In this document: positions 53,301 through 54,688 of the stretch, in pieces
Layout of the letters: every line of letters starts with the position of its first letter
How positions within the stretch are numbered: position 1 is the first letter of the stretch
Assembly: GCA_009746045.1 (NCBI GenBank)
Contig: RPFO01000102.1
Coordinates: forward strand, 1,999,077-2,056,576
Length of the DNA: 57,500 bases
Reading direction: 5' to 3'
Source: Mesostigma viride
Taxonomy: Eukaryota > Streptophyta > Mesostigmatophyceae > Mesostigmatales > Mesostigmataceae
Notes under the pieces: model-generated
Told to the model about the DNA's origin: nothing
Database searches by the model: none
Seen by the model: only the letters and a program-made list of their open reading frames with translations
Made by a program: the position numbers and the translations under genes

Positions 53301-54688
53301 CGGGCGGGCGGCGGGCGGGCGGGCGGGCGGGCGGGCGGGCGGGCGGCGCGGCGGGCGGGCGGCGCGGGCGGGCGGGCGGGCGGCGGGCGGGCGGGCGGCG
53401 GCGGGCGGGCGGGCGGGCGGGCGGGCGGGCGGCGCGGCGGGCGGGCGGGCGGGCGGGCGGCGGGCGGGCGGGCGGGCGGGCGGGCGGGCGGGCGGGCGGG
53501 TGGGTGGGTGGGTGGGTGGGTGGGTGGGTGGGTGGGTGGGTGGGTGGGTGGGAACTTCAGAAAGGCCTGAGTGCCTACGCTCACTGCACCACTCTAAGTA
53601 TGTGTGCACATGCATAACAGATCAGAACACGTGTGCACATGCATTGCAGAAGAGGCATTCAAAGAGCCAAGCCCACCTCTAGGCACGTGTACTAGAGTAC
53701 CACGAAAGGGGGGCATGTGCGACCGCAGGCACTACCCGCACGCAGCCAGCCCCCTCTGCTCTGGCAATATGACGCACAAGCACCTCACATGGCGCAGGTG
53801 ACAAGCGGTAGCGCTACACTAAAGACCTCCTTGTCAGCCCCCTTTCAGCCCTGAGCCCGCAACGCAACCGCAAACTGAGCCAATAGCACAGAGAAGTACG
53901 ATACTGGAAACAACAAAAATTTATCACAGGATTGAACGCGTGTGCGCACTTGCGGAAAGCATCGGTGATGTCTGCATGGGATGCCTGGGCGCGTGTCAAC
54001 CCGAGGATCTGTAACACAGGGGGAAACGAATGCAATCATCATTGGCACGAGGGGAACAGGAATTGAGAAAATGCATGCCTAATTGCCCACAGGGGGATGA
54101 CCCATTTATGCAAGGTGCCAATTTGAGAAACGGCGTTTACCCTGTGTTAATTAGTGTATTGGATGCTCACCAAACCAAACGTTGCTGGTATGTTATTTAA
54201 ACCCTGGAGTCAGAGGCGAACGATAAAAATAAAACAAAATTTTACGGGAAGCTGTGTGATTTTTGTTAGGCATTGGTAGGCGCCGCTTGGGGAAAAACAG
54301 CATTGTGGGGGGGGGGGGGGGGGGAATTCCAGGCGCTGTGATGCTAGAATAATATAAACAATATTGTGCTTGGATGTAAAACATTAGGTGGTAATTCATG
54401 TAGCCGCTGCACCCAGCCGGGCGCGCGGATCTCGTAATCAAATATCCGTACCTCGTAGTGATCCTTTCCTGAAAAGATATGCTTGATCTCCTCTTCGAGC
54501 GTTTTGTTTTGCAGGTGCCGGTTTCTTTCGTTTAGTCCAGTTGATCCCCCCAAACCATCATTCCCCCAAATCATATATCCCACTATATAAAGGATCAAAG
54601 GATAAACGAATGTTTCCTGGAACCATTTTTGATTCTCTGGATTTTCTAGGAATCTCTGCACTCGACCCGGTCGATTTCTATTCGGCAT
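5259..54688 (-). CDS. Giant J-domain / triple thioredoxin-module membrane protein gene (25 exons, 3' end outside window)
   Basis: Seen: 25 minus-strand exons bounded by AG and GT join in one continuous frame of 841 codons. The order is a short N-terminal region, a membrane segment (about residues 27-41), a J-domain (about 76-147, HPD at 105-107), a Q-rich linker and three repeats of about 262 residues with CxxC at 214-217, 480-483 and 741-744. Known: J-domains stimulate Hsp70 ATPase; J plus serial thioredoxin folds is the layout of ER protein ERdj5/DNAJC10, and DNAJC16 combines J with a thioredoxin-like region. Inference: a signal-anchored ER protein that couples BiP-type Hsp70 to disulfide exchange. 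Oddities: introns up to 11.4 kb are full of transposons, and modules 1-3 are a tandem exon-block duplication. The rest of module 3 and the stop codon lie left of base 5259. Alternative: three separate genes, which is less likely because modules 2 and 3 lack J exons and all module junctions are phase-compatible. Confidence 0.8.
5952..6100 (-). CDS. Exon 24: module 3 cis-Pro region
   Basis: 149 nt, acceptor cccctcag|AGC, donor CAGCAA|gtaagt. It encodes VMEYPGTFVYGFGADKRGRR and a following helix. Four codons shorter than exons 8 and 16, with the same outgoing phase. Confidence 0.8.
7118..7172 (-). CDS. Exon 23: module 3 thioredoxin beta-strand
   Basis: 55 nt, acceptor ttgcgcag|G, donor CAG|gtaaag. 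It encodes VINVGVVDCMNETQLCNQ. Confidence 0.8.
8072..8129 (-). CDS. Exon 22: module 3 CxxC active site (CNGC)
   Basis: 58 nt, acceptor ggtgcag|GC, donor CGGGG|gtcagt. With the T of exon 21 it encodes CNGCSIERLDLASVAEEMR. Confidence 0.8.
8887..9063 (-). CDS. Exon 21: poly-Q linker and first half of module 3
   Basis: 177 nt, acceptor gctgtgcag|AG, donor ACAT|gtgagc. It encodes a charged linker with six Gln, then VLRLTSASWGRYVT and MAIVLFYKGT. 11.4 kb from exon 20. Confidence 0.85.
9017..9034 (-). repeat. (CAG)6 run encoding poly-Gln in exon 21
   Basis: Six CAG codons in the linker of module 3. Confidence 0.85.
9064..9456. other. Intron sequence without recognisable feature
   Basis: Between exon 21 and the copia LTR; nothing beyond ordinary intron sequence is seen. 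Confidence 0.5.
9457..9727 (+). repeat. 5' LTR of copia-like element
   Basis: About 270 bases match 17117-17387 at high identity, starting TGTACT and running to ATTGCAAC, where the Kangaroo-like insertion starts. It contains ACTATAAATCC, a TATA-like box. A TG start and a CA near the end fit LTR ends. No target-site duplication is evident. Confidence 0.7.
9728..9925 (-). repeat. Split direct repeat B2
   Basis: About 198 bases nearly identical to 10156-10352, from ATCCATTTCTGGCC to CTGCTCTACCC. Confidence 0.85.
9949..10155 (-). repeat. Split direct repeat A2
   Basis: Near-identical to 14840-15046, from AGGCAAAAGAAACAACC to ACCAA. Confidence 0.85.
10156..10352 (-). repeat. Split direct repeat B1
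   Basis: Adjoins A2 without spacer and copies B2. Confidence 0.85.
10548..10901 (-). pseudogene. Tyrosine recombinase catalytic C-terminus, +1 frame
   Basis: Contains FHSLRHGGAT (HxxR), LRGRWAS and VTRYIGLHR with the nucleophilic Tyr: the complete second half of a tyrosine recombinase. It is out of frame with the RNase H/recombinase ORF by one base near 10845-10865, so the enzyme is split in this copy. Confidence 0.85.
10841..12331 (-). CDS. RNase H and N-terminal tyrosine recombinase of the Kangaroo-like element
   Basis: 496 codons. RNase H residues are visible: VVASDASGSGGG, HINVKEAIA, RLVDSSAVVGA and VATDHNPADKASR. Then comes GDVHPNPGP (11483-11509), a 2A-like motif. The recombinase part includes QYLRISEALGLRVRDV, with the first catalytic Arg. 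The frame stops at 10841, while the recombinase continues in another frame from about 10870. Confidence 0.85.
   Translation of the reverse strand: MVPVPERVVAVIAATHRILDRGFTYYRELSSVLGKWVWMHLLCRPMLSVWSETYRLLAAMNASLPGRRWRLPAGARQELQAAIDLAPFLRAARARPLSDRVVASDASGSGGGVVYRDLPGADCARLATRREARGWRTTALTSGEDWDLERMEEGDYSLLDSGHWRTALSYRWRGQPNHINVKEAIAATQGVEWSCRTKACRGKRVVRLVDSSAVVGAFVRGRSSSYRLNQLVRRYCALSLAGDMQSHWVWVATDHNPADKASRRGAWIPDLTRCGDVHPNPGPEGARRPRDLALLEGTVNPVSTLPAYRRAAAVYVAWAPPGPVDPADAEAIFCEWISAVYHARGGRGRTLCQHAKACLHLYYPDIVRNWVLADRLLAGWQRLVPAVSPPPMPWRLCYFTALLLVSRRQVHLSALIIIAFQQYLRISEALGLRVRDVAHPGHPLLEPGPMVGALVLRNPKTAQGAAQHVLVRDPLSLWLLRRLTAGQPPDALLFRA
12274..13239 (-). CDS. Reverse transcriptase domain of the Kangaroo-like element
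   Basis: 321 codons. Motifs: NGTFGVGKPDGRIRLIVDNR (fingers, KPDGxxRxxxD), FGGVSDLDSYYNRLRLP (catalytic Asp), MGNKLAVAVAQ (template grip) and HAVTIDDLHF, the xxDD box. The ATG overlaps the stop of the preceding short frame (13236-13475) as TGAATGA. The 3' end overlaps the RNase H frame by about 60 bases in another frame, so a frameshift separates them. Confidence 0.85.
   Translation of the reverse strand: MNDESRMVRTLSPAERILQKSMRISRGCSMEEFARVCTVCVERGILGGFFEEEPPMVNGTFGVGKPDGRIRLIVDNRRGNMPLPDPMPAFLPHLGVICDLPTRAGEDVFGGVSDLDSYYNRLRLPVWMRRYCAWMPVWSDLVGLSGARRKVWPWMLCWPMGNKLAVAVAQCVHQSVLYRCGPKPPLEASRGLSINMSALILVAEANEAGETVRLRLEEDPAAPLAPSPCFESRQDLEGMHAVTIDDLHFTHCASVDGVNQQLDRVQAAYAAVGLVQKSDKVVRATAEQTGVQAVGSFTKEMVTWCLFLSVWWQLSLLLIES
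13236..13475 (-). CDS. Short frame upstream of the reverse transcriptase
   Basis: 79 codons (LDGIDDACRSFVRRNGGS...), ending in a TGA that overlaps the RT start region. It probably belongs to the N-terminal part of the same polyprotein; no domain is recognised. Confidence 0.4.
   Translation of the reverse strand: MPGPLQQAALDGIDDACRSFVRRNGGSVAAMAGSVVDGGEYAEGAPYEPLVAARLALPGPGEGGQVDVLNLLPPLGEQF
13672..14771 (-). pseudogene. Gag-like ORF of the Kangaroo-like element, frameshifted
   Basis: Starts at ATG 14771 (MTSVTAPERN). The first about 130 codons are coherent. The coding signal then moves to another frame (about 14350-14090, with DLISAMSKLLDQAK) and returns (about 14060-13850, ending YLAKLITACQLVDVG). 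The last part (to about 13675) is in yet another frame with a Lys/Gln-rich end. Several indels make it a broken gene. Assignment as gag rests on position only. Confidence 0.6.
14840..15046 (-). repeat. Split direct repeat A1 (5' end of the Kangaroo-like element)
   Basis: About 207 bases copying A2. It marks the upstream end of the element, next to the gag-like reading frame. Confidence 0.85.
15384..16271 (+). pseudogene. Copia-type reverse transcriptase (broken)
   Basis: The frame contains FSKAFLNGD (the D/N-rich copia motif), a GPRIWRLCHERLLLD region equivalent to the PRxWY segment, and FVFIHVDDVDCMG, the catalytic VDD box. A stop at 16271 and a frame change separate it from the RNase H. 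Upstream (15238-15383) another frame gives a possible piece of the same polyprotein. Confidence 0.75.
16347..16688 (+). pseudogene. Copia-type RNase H (broken)
   Basis: Begins in the middle of the domain with DTAEARAYCETAEE (cf. S-x-EAEY in copia RNase H). It then has IFTDSQSLIDLLADP and a C-terminal ALTKLYAKARPQ. It ends with a stop just before the polypurine tract and 3' LTR region. Confidence 0.75.
17117..17387 (+). repeat. 3' LTR of copia-like element
   Basis: Direct copy of 9457-9727. It is preceded by a purine-rich stretch (CAAAGAAAAAGAAG) that fits a polypurine tract. Confidence 0.7.
17388..18003. other. Intron sequence between copia and piggyBac remnants
   Basis: No domain or repeat recognised. 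The left terminal region of the piggyBac element may start here (TTTAAGTTAG near 17886 includes a TTAA), but no inverted terminal repeat was confirmed. Confidence 0.4.
18004..19660 (+). pseudogene. PiggyBac-like transposase, decayed
   Basis: An acidic/basic N-terminal region (18004-18430) is followed by PIDIFALATRDDVLGSIVEE ending in ETNRYA, the conserved start of piggyBac transposases. A region with ALDERCAG (equivalent to the DE of the first catalytic Asp) follows. Then come VAMDWWYTSRPELEWL (second Asp), NRRGIP, ALVWMDRKLVYLL and NYDWSCYEAVDLFDQL (third Asp). At least four frame breaks or stops (near 18440, 18660, 18755, 19325) make it non-functional. TTAA ends were not pinned down. Confidence 0.8.
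19661..20466. other. Intron sequence next to exon 20
   Basis: No coding or repeat content recognised apart from short open frames. It includes the probable right end of the piggyBac remnant. Confidence 0.4.
20467..20502 (-). CDS. Exon 20: 36-nt microexon opening module 3
   Basis: Acceptor gttgtcattcag|GC, donor CGCAAG|gtgagt. It encodes ADKAEKAKQAQ. Same size and phase as exon 12. It stands between two transposon-loaded introns: a LINE lies on one side, and piggyBac, copia and Kangaroo elements on the other. Confidence 0.7.
20831..20843 (+). repeat. Target-site duplication, left copy
   Basis: ATGACCCAATTCA, identical to 23312-23324. Confidence 0.85.
20844..22074 (+). pseudogene. LINE reverse transcriptase, N-terminal and palm part, frameshifted
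   Basis: Starts MDAGHERHRCRQAYLEALG, a helical linker usual between endonuclease and RT. A poly-C run (21344-21371) breaks the frame. Then LDGALARLRYDAAVGADHLS (fingers) and, after a second shift near 21715, YKKGSAADPGNYRGVCLQS and LVFIFVDYIKAFGMV, the first catalytic Asp box. A stop lies at 22072. Confidence 0.8.
21344..21371 (+). repeat. 28-bp poly-C run in the LINE
   Basis: Interrupts the RT frame upstream of the fingers region; likely expanded after insertion. Confidence 0.9.
22128..23084 (+). pseudogene. LINE reverse transcriptase, catalytic and C-terminal part
   Basis: QGCVLSPYLL, then YRLSDLIYADDTTLIAR with the YADD box, then a thumb with VLTYGAEAWTL. A stop at 22770 interrupts the C-terminal region, which continues as QRRIAFAGHLAR to 23084, a motif common near the end of LINE polyproteins. 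Confidence 0.85.
23312..23324 (+). repeat. Target-site duplication, right copy
   Basis: ATGACCCAATTCA, identical to 20831-20843. Confidence 0.85.
23500..23790 (+). repeat. Right-unit-like repeat, member of a pair with 26840-27130
   Basis: Shares ACAAGGTGCA, GCGCCAAGCG, GACACCA and a GCCGAAG..TGGC..ACA..AGGCGCCGC block with the second copy. Both end in a CGGCTGG..C..CCCTTT region. Confidence 0.55.
23883..24045 (-). CDS. Exon 19: end of module 2
   Basis: 163 nt, acceptor gcgcgcag|ATC, donor CTAG|gtgagt. It encodes a Pro-rich start, FFVVSLPIVFAITGGDELVE, and ends LPDFLTQVL. The leftover G joins GC of exon 20 to give Gly. An internal AG nearer the strand (before 24019) would break the phase, so I use the upstream acceptor. 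Confidence 0.8.
24300..24420 (-). repeat. Right-unit fragment of the dispersed repeat
   Basis: The reverse complement contains GTGCAGTACCCTCGTGACAA and a GGCAGGTCGGTCCCC-like end, matching 49950-50020. Confidence 0.65.
24470..24600 (+). repeat. Short tandem duplication
   Basis: CCTTGTACGTGCGCCAGC and CCTTGTACCTGCGCCAGC stretches repeat about 60 bases apart, each followed by GGCAGGC and a GTCAGTAC end. Non-coding, intron between exons 18 and 19. Confidence 0.7.
25500..25870 (-). repeat. Inverted diverged copy of the left unit and its flank
   Basis: The reverse complement resembles 31266-31640, including GGGGCCCAGCA-like and GTAGCGGCCA-like segments. It carries no array. It lies in the intron between exons 18 and 19. 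Confidence 0.55.
25870..26840. other. Intron sequence, no recognisable feature
   Basis: Intron between exons 18 and 19. Only short frames without family resemblance. Confidence 0.45.
26840..27130 (+). repeat. Right-unit-like repeat, second member of the pair
   Basis: Direct diverged copy of 23500-23790, about 3.3 kb away, in the same intron. Confidence 0.55.
27523..27612 (-). CDS. Exon 18: module 2 second thioredoxin-like half
   Basis: 90 nt, acceptor gttgcag|GCG, donor CAG|gtgagt. It encodes AILLSDQRTPWQWKALALK and then FERDLALYIVQ. One codon shorter than exon 10, phase 0 retained. Confidence 0.8.
28345..28384 (-). CDS. Exon 17: module 2 linker microexon
   Basis: 40 nt, acceptor cacacag|C, donor CCCAAG|gtgtgt. 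It encodes PKDIFDKKLGMPK after the split codon. Homologous to exons 9 and 25. Confidence 0.8.
29033..29193 (-). CDS. Exon 16: module 2 cis-Pro region
   Basis: 161 nt, acceptor cctgcag|AAC, donor GGCGA|gtaagt. It encodes VMEYPSIFVYGFGADKRGRR and a following helix. The core is near-identical to exon 8. Confidence 0.85.
29194..30769. other. Intron sequence between exons 15 and 16
   Basis: No element recognised. The part next to exon 16 resembles the corresponding flank of exons 8 and 24, as expected for duplicated introns. Confidence 0.45.
30770..31240 (+). repeat. Dispersed repeat copy with nearly lost tetranucleotide tract
   Basis: Left unit 30770-30957, a short degenerate GGGTGGATAGGTGG remnant at about 30962-30976, then a right unit starting AAAGGCCTCCCTGCG and CACCACTCTAAG. 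The right unit ends near a GGCGGCAGATCGGCCCCCTT motif shared with other copies. It lies in the intron between exons 15 and 16. Confidence 0.7.
31266..31460 (+). repeat. Left unit of dispersed repeat, without array
   Basis: Close match to the first copy 500 bases to the left, but followed by non-repetitive sequence instead of a tetranucleotide tract. Confidence 0.7.
32472..32526 (-). CDS. Exon 15: module 2 thioredoxin beta-strand
   Basis: 55 nt, donor CAG|gtaagg. It encodes VINVGVVDCTTEGQLCNQ. Acceptor (gtgcag|G) and length are the same as in exons 7 and 23. Confidence 0.85.
33075..33135 (-). CDS. Exon 14: module 2 CxxC active site (CFSC)
   Basis: 61 nt, acceptor gctgtgcag|GC, donor CGGGG|gtaagg. 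With the T of exon 13 it encodes CFSCHSYYWEILATMAEEMR. One codon longer than exons 6 and 22; phase is unchanged. Confidence 0.85.
33136..35117. other. Intron between exons 13 and 14
   Basis: Contains segments aligning with the equivalent introns of modules 1 and 3: CCAGGCACGC-type block near 33270-33320 and TCCAAACT block near 34013. No transposon is recognised. Confidence 0.5.
35118..35294 (-). CDS. Exon 13: linker and first half of module 2
   Basis: 177 nt, acceptor gccgtgcag|AG, donor ACAT|gtgagc. A charged Q/R-rich linker lacks the long poly-Q of exon 5. It then encodes VLRLTTLSWGRYVT and MAIVLFYKGT. Same phase and length as exon 21. Confidence 0.85.
35480..35600 (-). repeat. Right-unit fragment of the dispersed repeat
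   Basis: The reverse complement contains a GTGCAGTACC segment and TACGGCAGGTTGGTCCCC, as in the other right units. It lies between exons 12 and 13. Confidence 0.6.
35760..35795 (-). CDS. Exon 12: 36-nt microexon opening module 2
   Basis: Acceptor gtaatgcag|AT, donor CGCAAG|gtgagc, phase 1 both sides. It encodes AEKTEKAKQAQ, a charged helical linker. The same 36-nt exon occurs before module 3 (20467-20502). Module 1 has the J-domain in this position instead. Confidence 0.7.
36084..36261 (-). CDS. Exon 11: end of module 1
   Basis: 178 nt, acceptor gcatgcag|GTT, donor GCTAT|gtaagt. It encodes YPPSVYGITGGG, then a Tyr-rich turn and LAEHLASF-like helix ending FLARVL, a thioredoxin-like C-terminal strand and helix. 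The leftover T joins AT of exon 12 to give Tyr, so module 1 runs directly into module 2. Confidence 0.8.
36380..36408 (+). repeat. GA/GACA simple repeat
   Basis: GAGAGAGAGAGACAGACAGACAGAC in the intron between exons 10 and 11. Confidence 0.85.
36918..37010 (-). CDS. Exon 10: module 1 second thioredoxin-like half
   Basis: 93 nt, phase 0 both sides, acceptor ggctgcag|GCA, donor CTT|gtgagt. It encodes AILFSKQKTTPWPWQALSLK and then FERDLALYIVL. A hydrophobic strand followed by TP, ALSLKF and another strand fits the redox-inactive thioredoxin-like half known in P5/DNAJC16-type proteins. Confidence 0.8.
37720..37759 (-). CDS. Exon 9: module 1 linker microexon
   Basis: 40 nt, acceptor cacacag|G, donor CCCAAG|gtgtga. 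With the two bases from exon 8 it encodes SVQDILAKKPGMPK. Length and GMPK ending are conserved in exons 17 and 25. Confidence 0.8.
38284..38444 (-). CDS. Exon 8: module 1 cis-Pro region
   Basis: 161 nt, acceptor cccaccag|AAC, donor GAATC|gtaagt. It encodes VVAYPSIFVYGFGADKRGRR and then a Ser/Thr-rich helix. Tyr-Pro followed by a hydrophobic strand is the cis-proline segment of thioredoxin folds. The 161-nt length is identical in module 2, and module 3 is 12 nt shorter. Confidence 0.85.
39111..39165 (-). CDS. Exon 7: module 1 thioredoxin beta-strand
   Basis: 55 nt, acceptor gcgcag|G, donor AAG|gtaaag. It encodes VINVGVVDCATEPWLCNK, which matches the VxVGxVDC strand after the active-site helix of PDI-type domains. 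It lies 9.5 kb from exon 6 because of the 8.1-kb nested insertion between them. Confidence 0.85.
39450..39850 (+). repeat. Flanking direct repeat, left copy
   Basis: Matches 46960-47355 over about 390 bases, including TTTAGACAATTAAGTCATGA and GGGCCGGCTGCCCTTGGTCA. It could be an LTR or the trace of a non-autonomous element; no coding content. Confidence 0.75.
40503..40775 (+). CDS. Possible LINE ORF1 fragment
   Basis: 90-codon frame, Pro/Arg/Thr rich, immediately upstream of the endonuclease frame. No zinc knuckle is visible. The assignment rests on position only. Confidence 0.25.
   Translation: MAYVQARCTPPKASPAQADMSHDDLVRGRAPPTTEQGMRNTGSRTRKGRGTNAPGRQPIAKPAGTTQAVALTCTAATDATDAAAAPNVAR
40806..41910 (+). 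pseudogene. LINE apurinic-type endonuclease domain, frameshifted
   Basis: MSQLTIVSGNVRGLNSYG (SxNVRGL), then IWLGLQEHKIQG (the catalytic Glu box). After frame breaks between 41094 and 41265 come ILMGDFNLDMT, RRLDRIYAT and FSDHYPC, the usual GDFN, LDxI and SDH boxes of endonuclease/exonuclease/phosphatase enzymes. Confidence 0.85.
42029..42535 (+). pseudogene. LINE reverse transcriptase, fingers only, truncated
   Basis: Pieces in two frames: a linker, GSAPGVDGIPVEFW-like fingers, ALILIYKKGDKTQWKNYRPI and YKIIKKILQRRI. The similarity stops at 42535 where the poly-C minisatellite begins; the palm and YxDD box are missing. Confidence 0.8.
42536..42850. repeat. Poly-C / CCGGT minisatellite
   Basis: About four units of 40-60 bases, each with a run of 7-11 C, GACCGGTATGCT and AGCAGGA. 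The first part holds a short inverted pair around ACCGGTTGCGGTAATTCACC and GTAATTACCGGTTACC. It interrupts the LINE RT. Confidence 0.75.
42851..43674. other. Spacer between minisatellite and hAT remnant
   Basis: No coding content recognised; it includes a CAGCAG-rich stretch at about 43460-43500. Confidence 0.45.
43675..46543 (+). pseudogene. hAT-superfamily transposase, decayed
   Basis: A BED-like N-terminal finger region (about 44028-44223, with WEMKCKLCIAT) is followed by a central region in three frames. The piece 44567-45388 carries LKQSPSIAISCDDSD and KLTSCGMDGAAVMIGSTGGV. The C-terminal dimerisation domain is at 46229-46543: FAPGSVASERLFSAMNLIM, RRNRLQELHM. At least five frame changes or stops. 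BED finger plus SERLFS is diagnostic for hAT. Confidence 0.82.
46229..46543 (+). pseudogene. hAT C-terminal dimerisation domain
   Basis: Longest intact part of the hAT gene end, 104 codons, containing SERLFSAM and a conserved RNRL. It ends with a basic tail. The upstream frame (45428-46228) stops just before it, so the two parts are separated by a stop and frame shift. Confidence 0.8.
46838..46970 (+). repeat. Short direct repeat, first copy
   Basis: Contains TGCTGAATTATTTTCTTATT and TTTCAATAAAGACTGGTGAT; the AATAAA could serve as a polyadenylation signal for the hAT unit. Confidence 0.6.
46960..47355 (+). repeat. Flanking direct repeat, right copy
   Basis: Second copy of the repeat at 39450. 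It lies between two copies of a shorter repeat (46838-46970 and 47466-47590). Confidence 0.75.
47466..47590 (+). repeat. Short direct repeat, second copy
   Basis: About 120 bases matching 46838-46970 with substitutions (AATGAA in place of AATAAA). It ends at the right boundary of the composite insertion. Confidence 0.6.
47591..48707. other. Right part of the intron between exons 6 and 7
   Basis: The start (47590-47690) matches 7608-7690 in module 3, showing original intron sequence resuming after the composite insertion. The rest has no recognised element. Confidence 0.55.
48708..48765 (-). CDS. Exon 6: module 1 CxxC active site (CYSC)
   Basis: 58 nt, acceptor ggtgcag|GC, donor CGGGG|gttagt. 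With the T from exon 5 it encodes CYSCGTERLDLAIMAEEMR, a thioredoxin active-site helix. The preceding exon ends in FYKGA, matching the usual FYxxxCxxC layout. Confidence 0.85.
49440..50060 (+). repeat. Dispersed repeat copy with (GGGC/GGGT)n array
   Basis: A short left part (GCTAGGGCCCAGCACA) and a poly-G run are followed by GGGC-rich units (about 49533-49752) and GGGT units (to about 49788). The right unit starts GAGGCCTCCCTACG and contains GTGCAGTACCCCCGTGACAA and GGCAGATCTGTCCCC. It lies in the intron between exons 5 and 6. Confidence 0.8.
50174..50365 (-). CDS. Exon 5: poly-Q linker and first half of thioredoxin module 1
   Basis: 192 nt, acceptor cccttgcag|AG, donor GCAT|gtgagt. A charged linker with 13 consecutive Gln (CTG run at 50304-50342 on the plus strand) precedes FATLPENVLRLTSASW and MAIVLFYKGA, the beta-strand leading to a thioredoxin active site. 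The final T is the first base of the split active-site Cys codon. Homologous to exons 13 and 21. Confidence 0.85.
50304..50342 (-). repeat. (CAG)13 run encoding poly-Gln in exon 5
   Basis: Thirteen pure CAG codons in the reading direction. The homologous positions have six in exon 21 and none in exon 13. Confidence 0.9.
50366..51550. other. Intron between exons 4 and 5
   Basis: Open frames are present (for example 50749-51033 on the minus strand) but show no conservation with other modules and no domain. Confidence 0.5.
51551..51628 (-). CDS. Exon 4: end of J-domain
   Basis: 78 nt, acceptor ccgtgcag|CC, donor GAAG|gtgggt, phase 1 in and out. It encodes AYQTL, then a short loop and RGIYDKELD, matching the usual AYxxLxDPxxRxxYD end of J-domains. 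It leaves one G, which forms GAG with the AG that starts exon 5. Confidence 0.85.
51629..52660. other. Intron between exons 3 and 4
   Basis: No repeat or domain recognised. The open frame 51629-51868 on the minus strand just extends exon 4 into the intron. Confidence 0.5.
52661..52734 (-). CDS. Exon 3: J-domain HPD loop and helix III
   Basis: 74 nt, acceptor cttccag|T, donor CAAG|gtgagg. It encodes LAKIYHPDVNK followed by a helix ending FLALKQ. HPD is the invariant Hsp70-activating tripeptide of J-domains and is intact, so this is a functional-type J-domain. Confidence 0.9.
53200..53880 (+). repeat. Dispersed repeat copy with (GGGC/GGGT)n array in the J-domain intron
   Basis: The array runs from about 53205 to 53551: GGGT, then GGGC with interspersed GGC, then GGGT. 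The right unit follows: AAAGGCCTGAGTGCC, CACCACTCTAAG, then CACAAGCACCTCACATGG. It lies between exons 2 and 3. The right unit reappears inverted at 56790-57095. Confidence 0.85.
53950..54008 (-). CDS. Exon 2: J-domain helices I-II
   Basis: 59 nt, acceptor gttacag|ATC, donor CGCAA|gtgcgc, phase 0 in and 2 out. It encodes ILGLTRAQASHADITDAFR, which continues DHYE of exon 1 into a typical J-domain start. A near-identical exon lies inverted at 56642-56700. The donor here is weaker (CAA|gtgcgc) than in the duplicate (CAG|gtgcgc). Confidence 0.85.
54307..54324 (+). repeat. 18-bp poly-G tract in intron 1
   Basis: Uninterrupted G run in the intron between exons 1 and 2; prone to length error. Confidence 0.9.
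54452..54688 (-). CDS. Exon 1: N-terminus, membrane anchor and first J-domain residues
   Basis: 79 codons. The ATG at 54688 has A at -3 (GCCAAGATG). The open frame extends eight codons further to a TTG, which I do not use as a start. A basic, Asn-rich start is followed by a hydrophobic stretch (TFVYPLILYIVGYMIW, about residues 26-41), then a charged region with an NKT sequon, then IFSGKDHYE, which begins the J-domain. The donor is GAG|gtacgg, phase 0. A similar exon with a different N-terminus lies at 56031-56198 on the other strand. Confidence 0.75.

Noticed and set aside
53060-53682. Pro/Ala-rich and Gly/Arg-rich frames
   Set aside because: Same cause: GGGC/GGGT array between exons 2 and 3.
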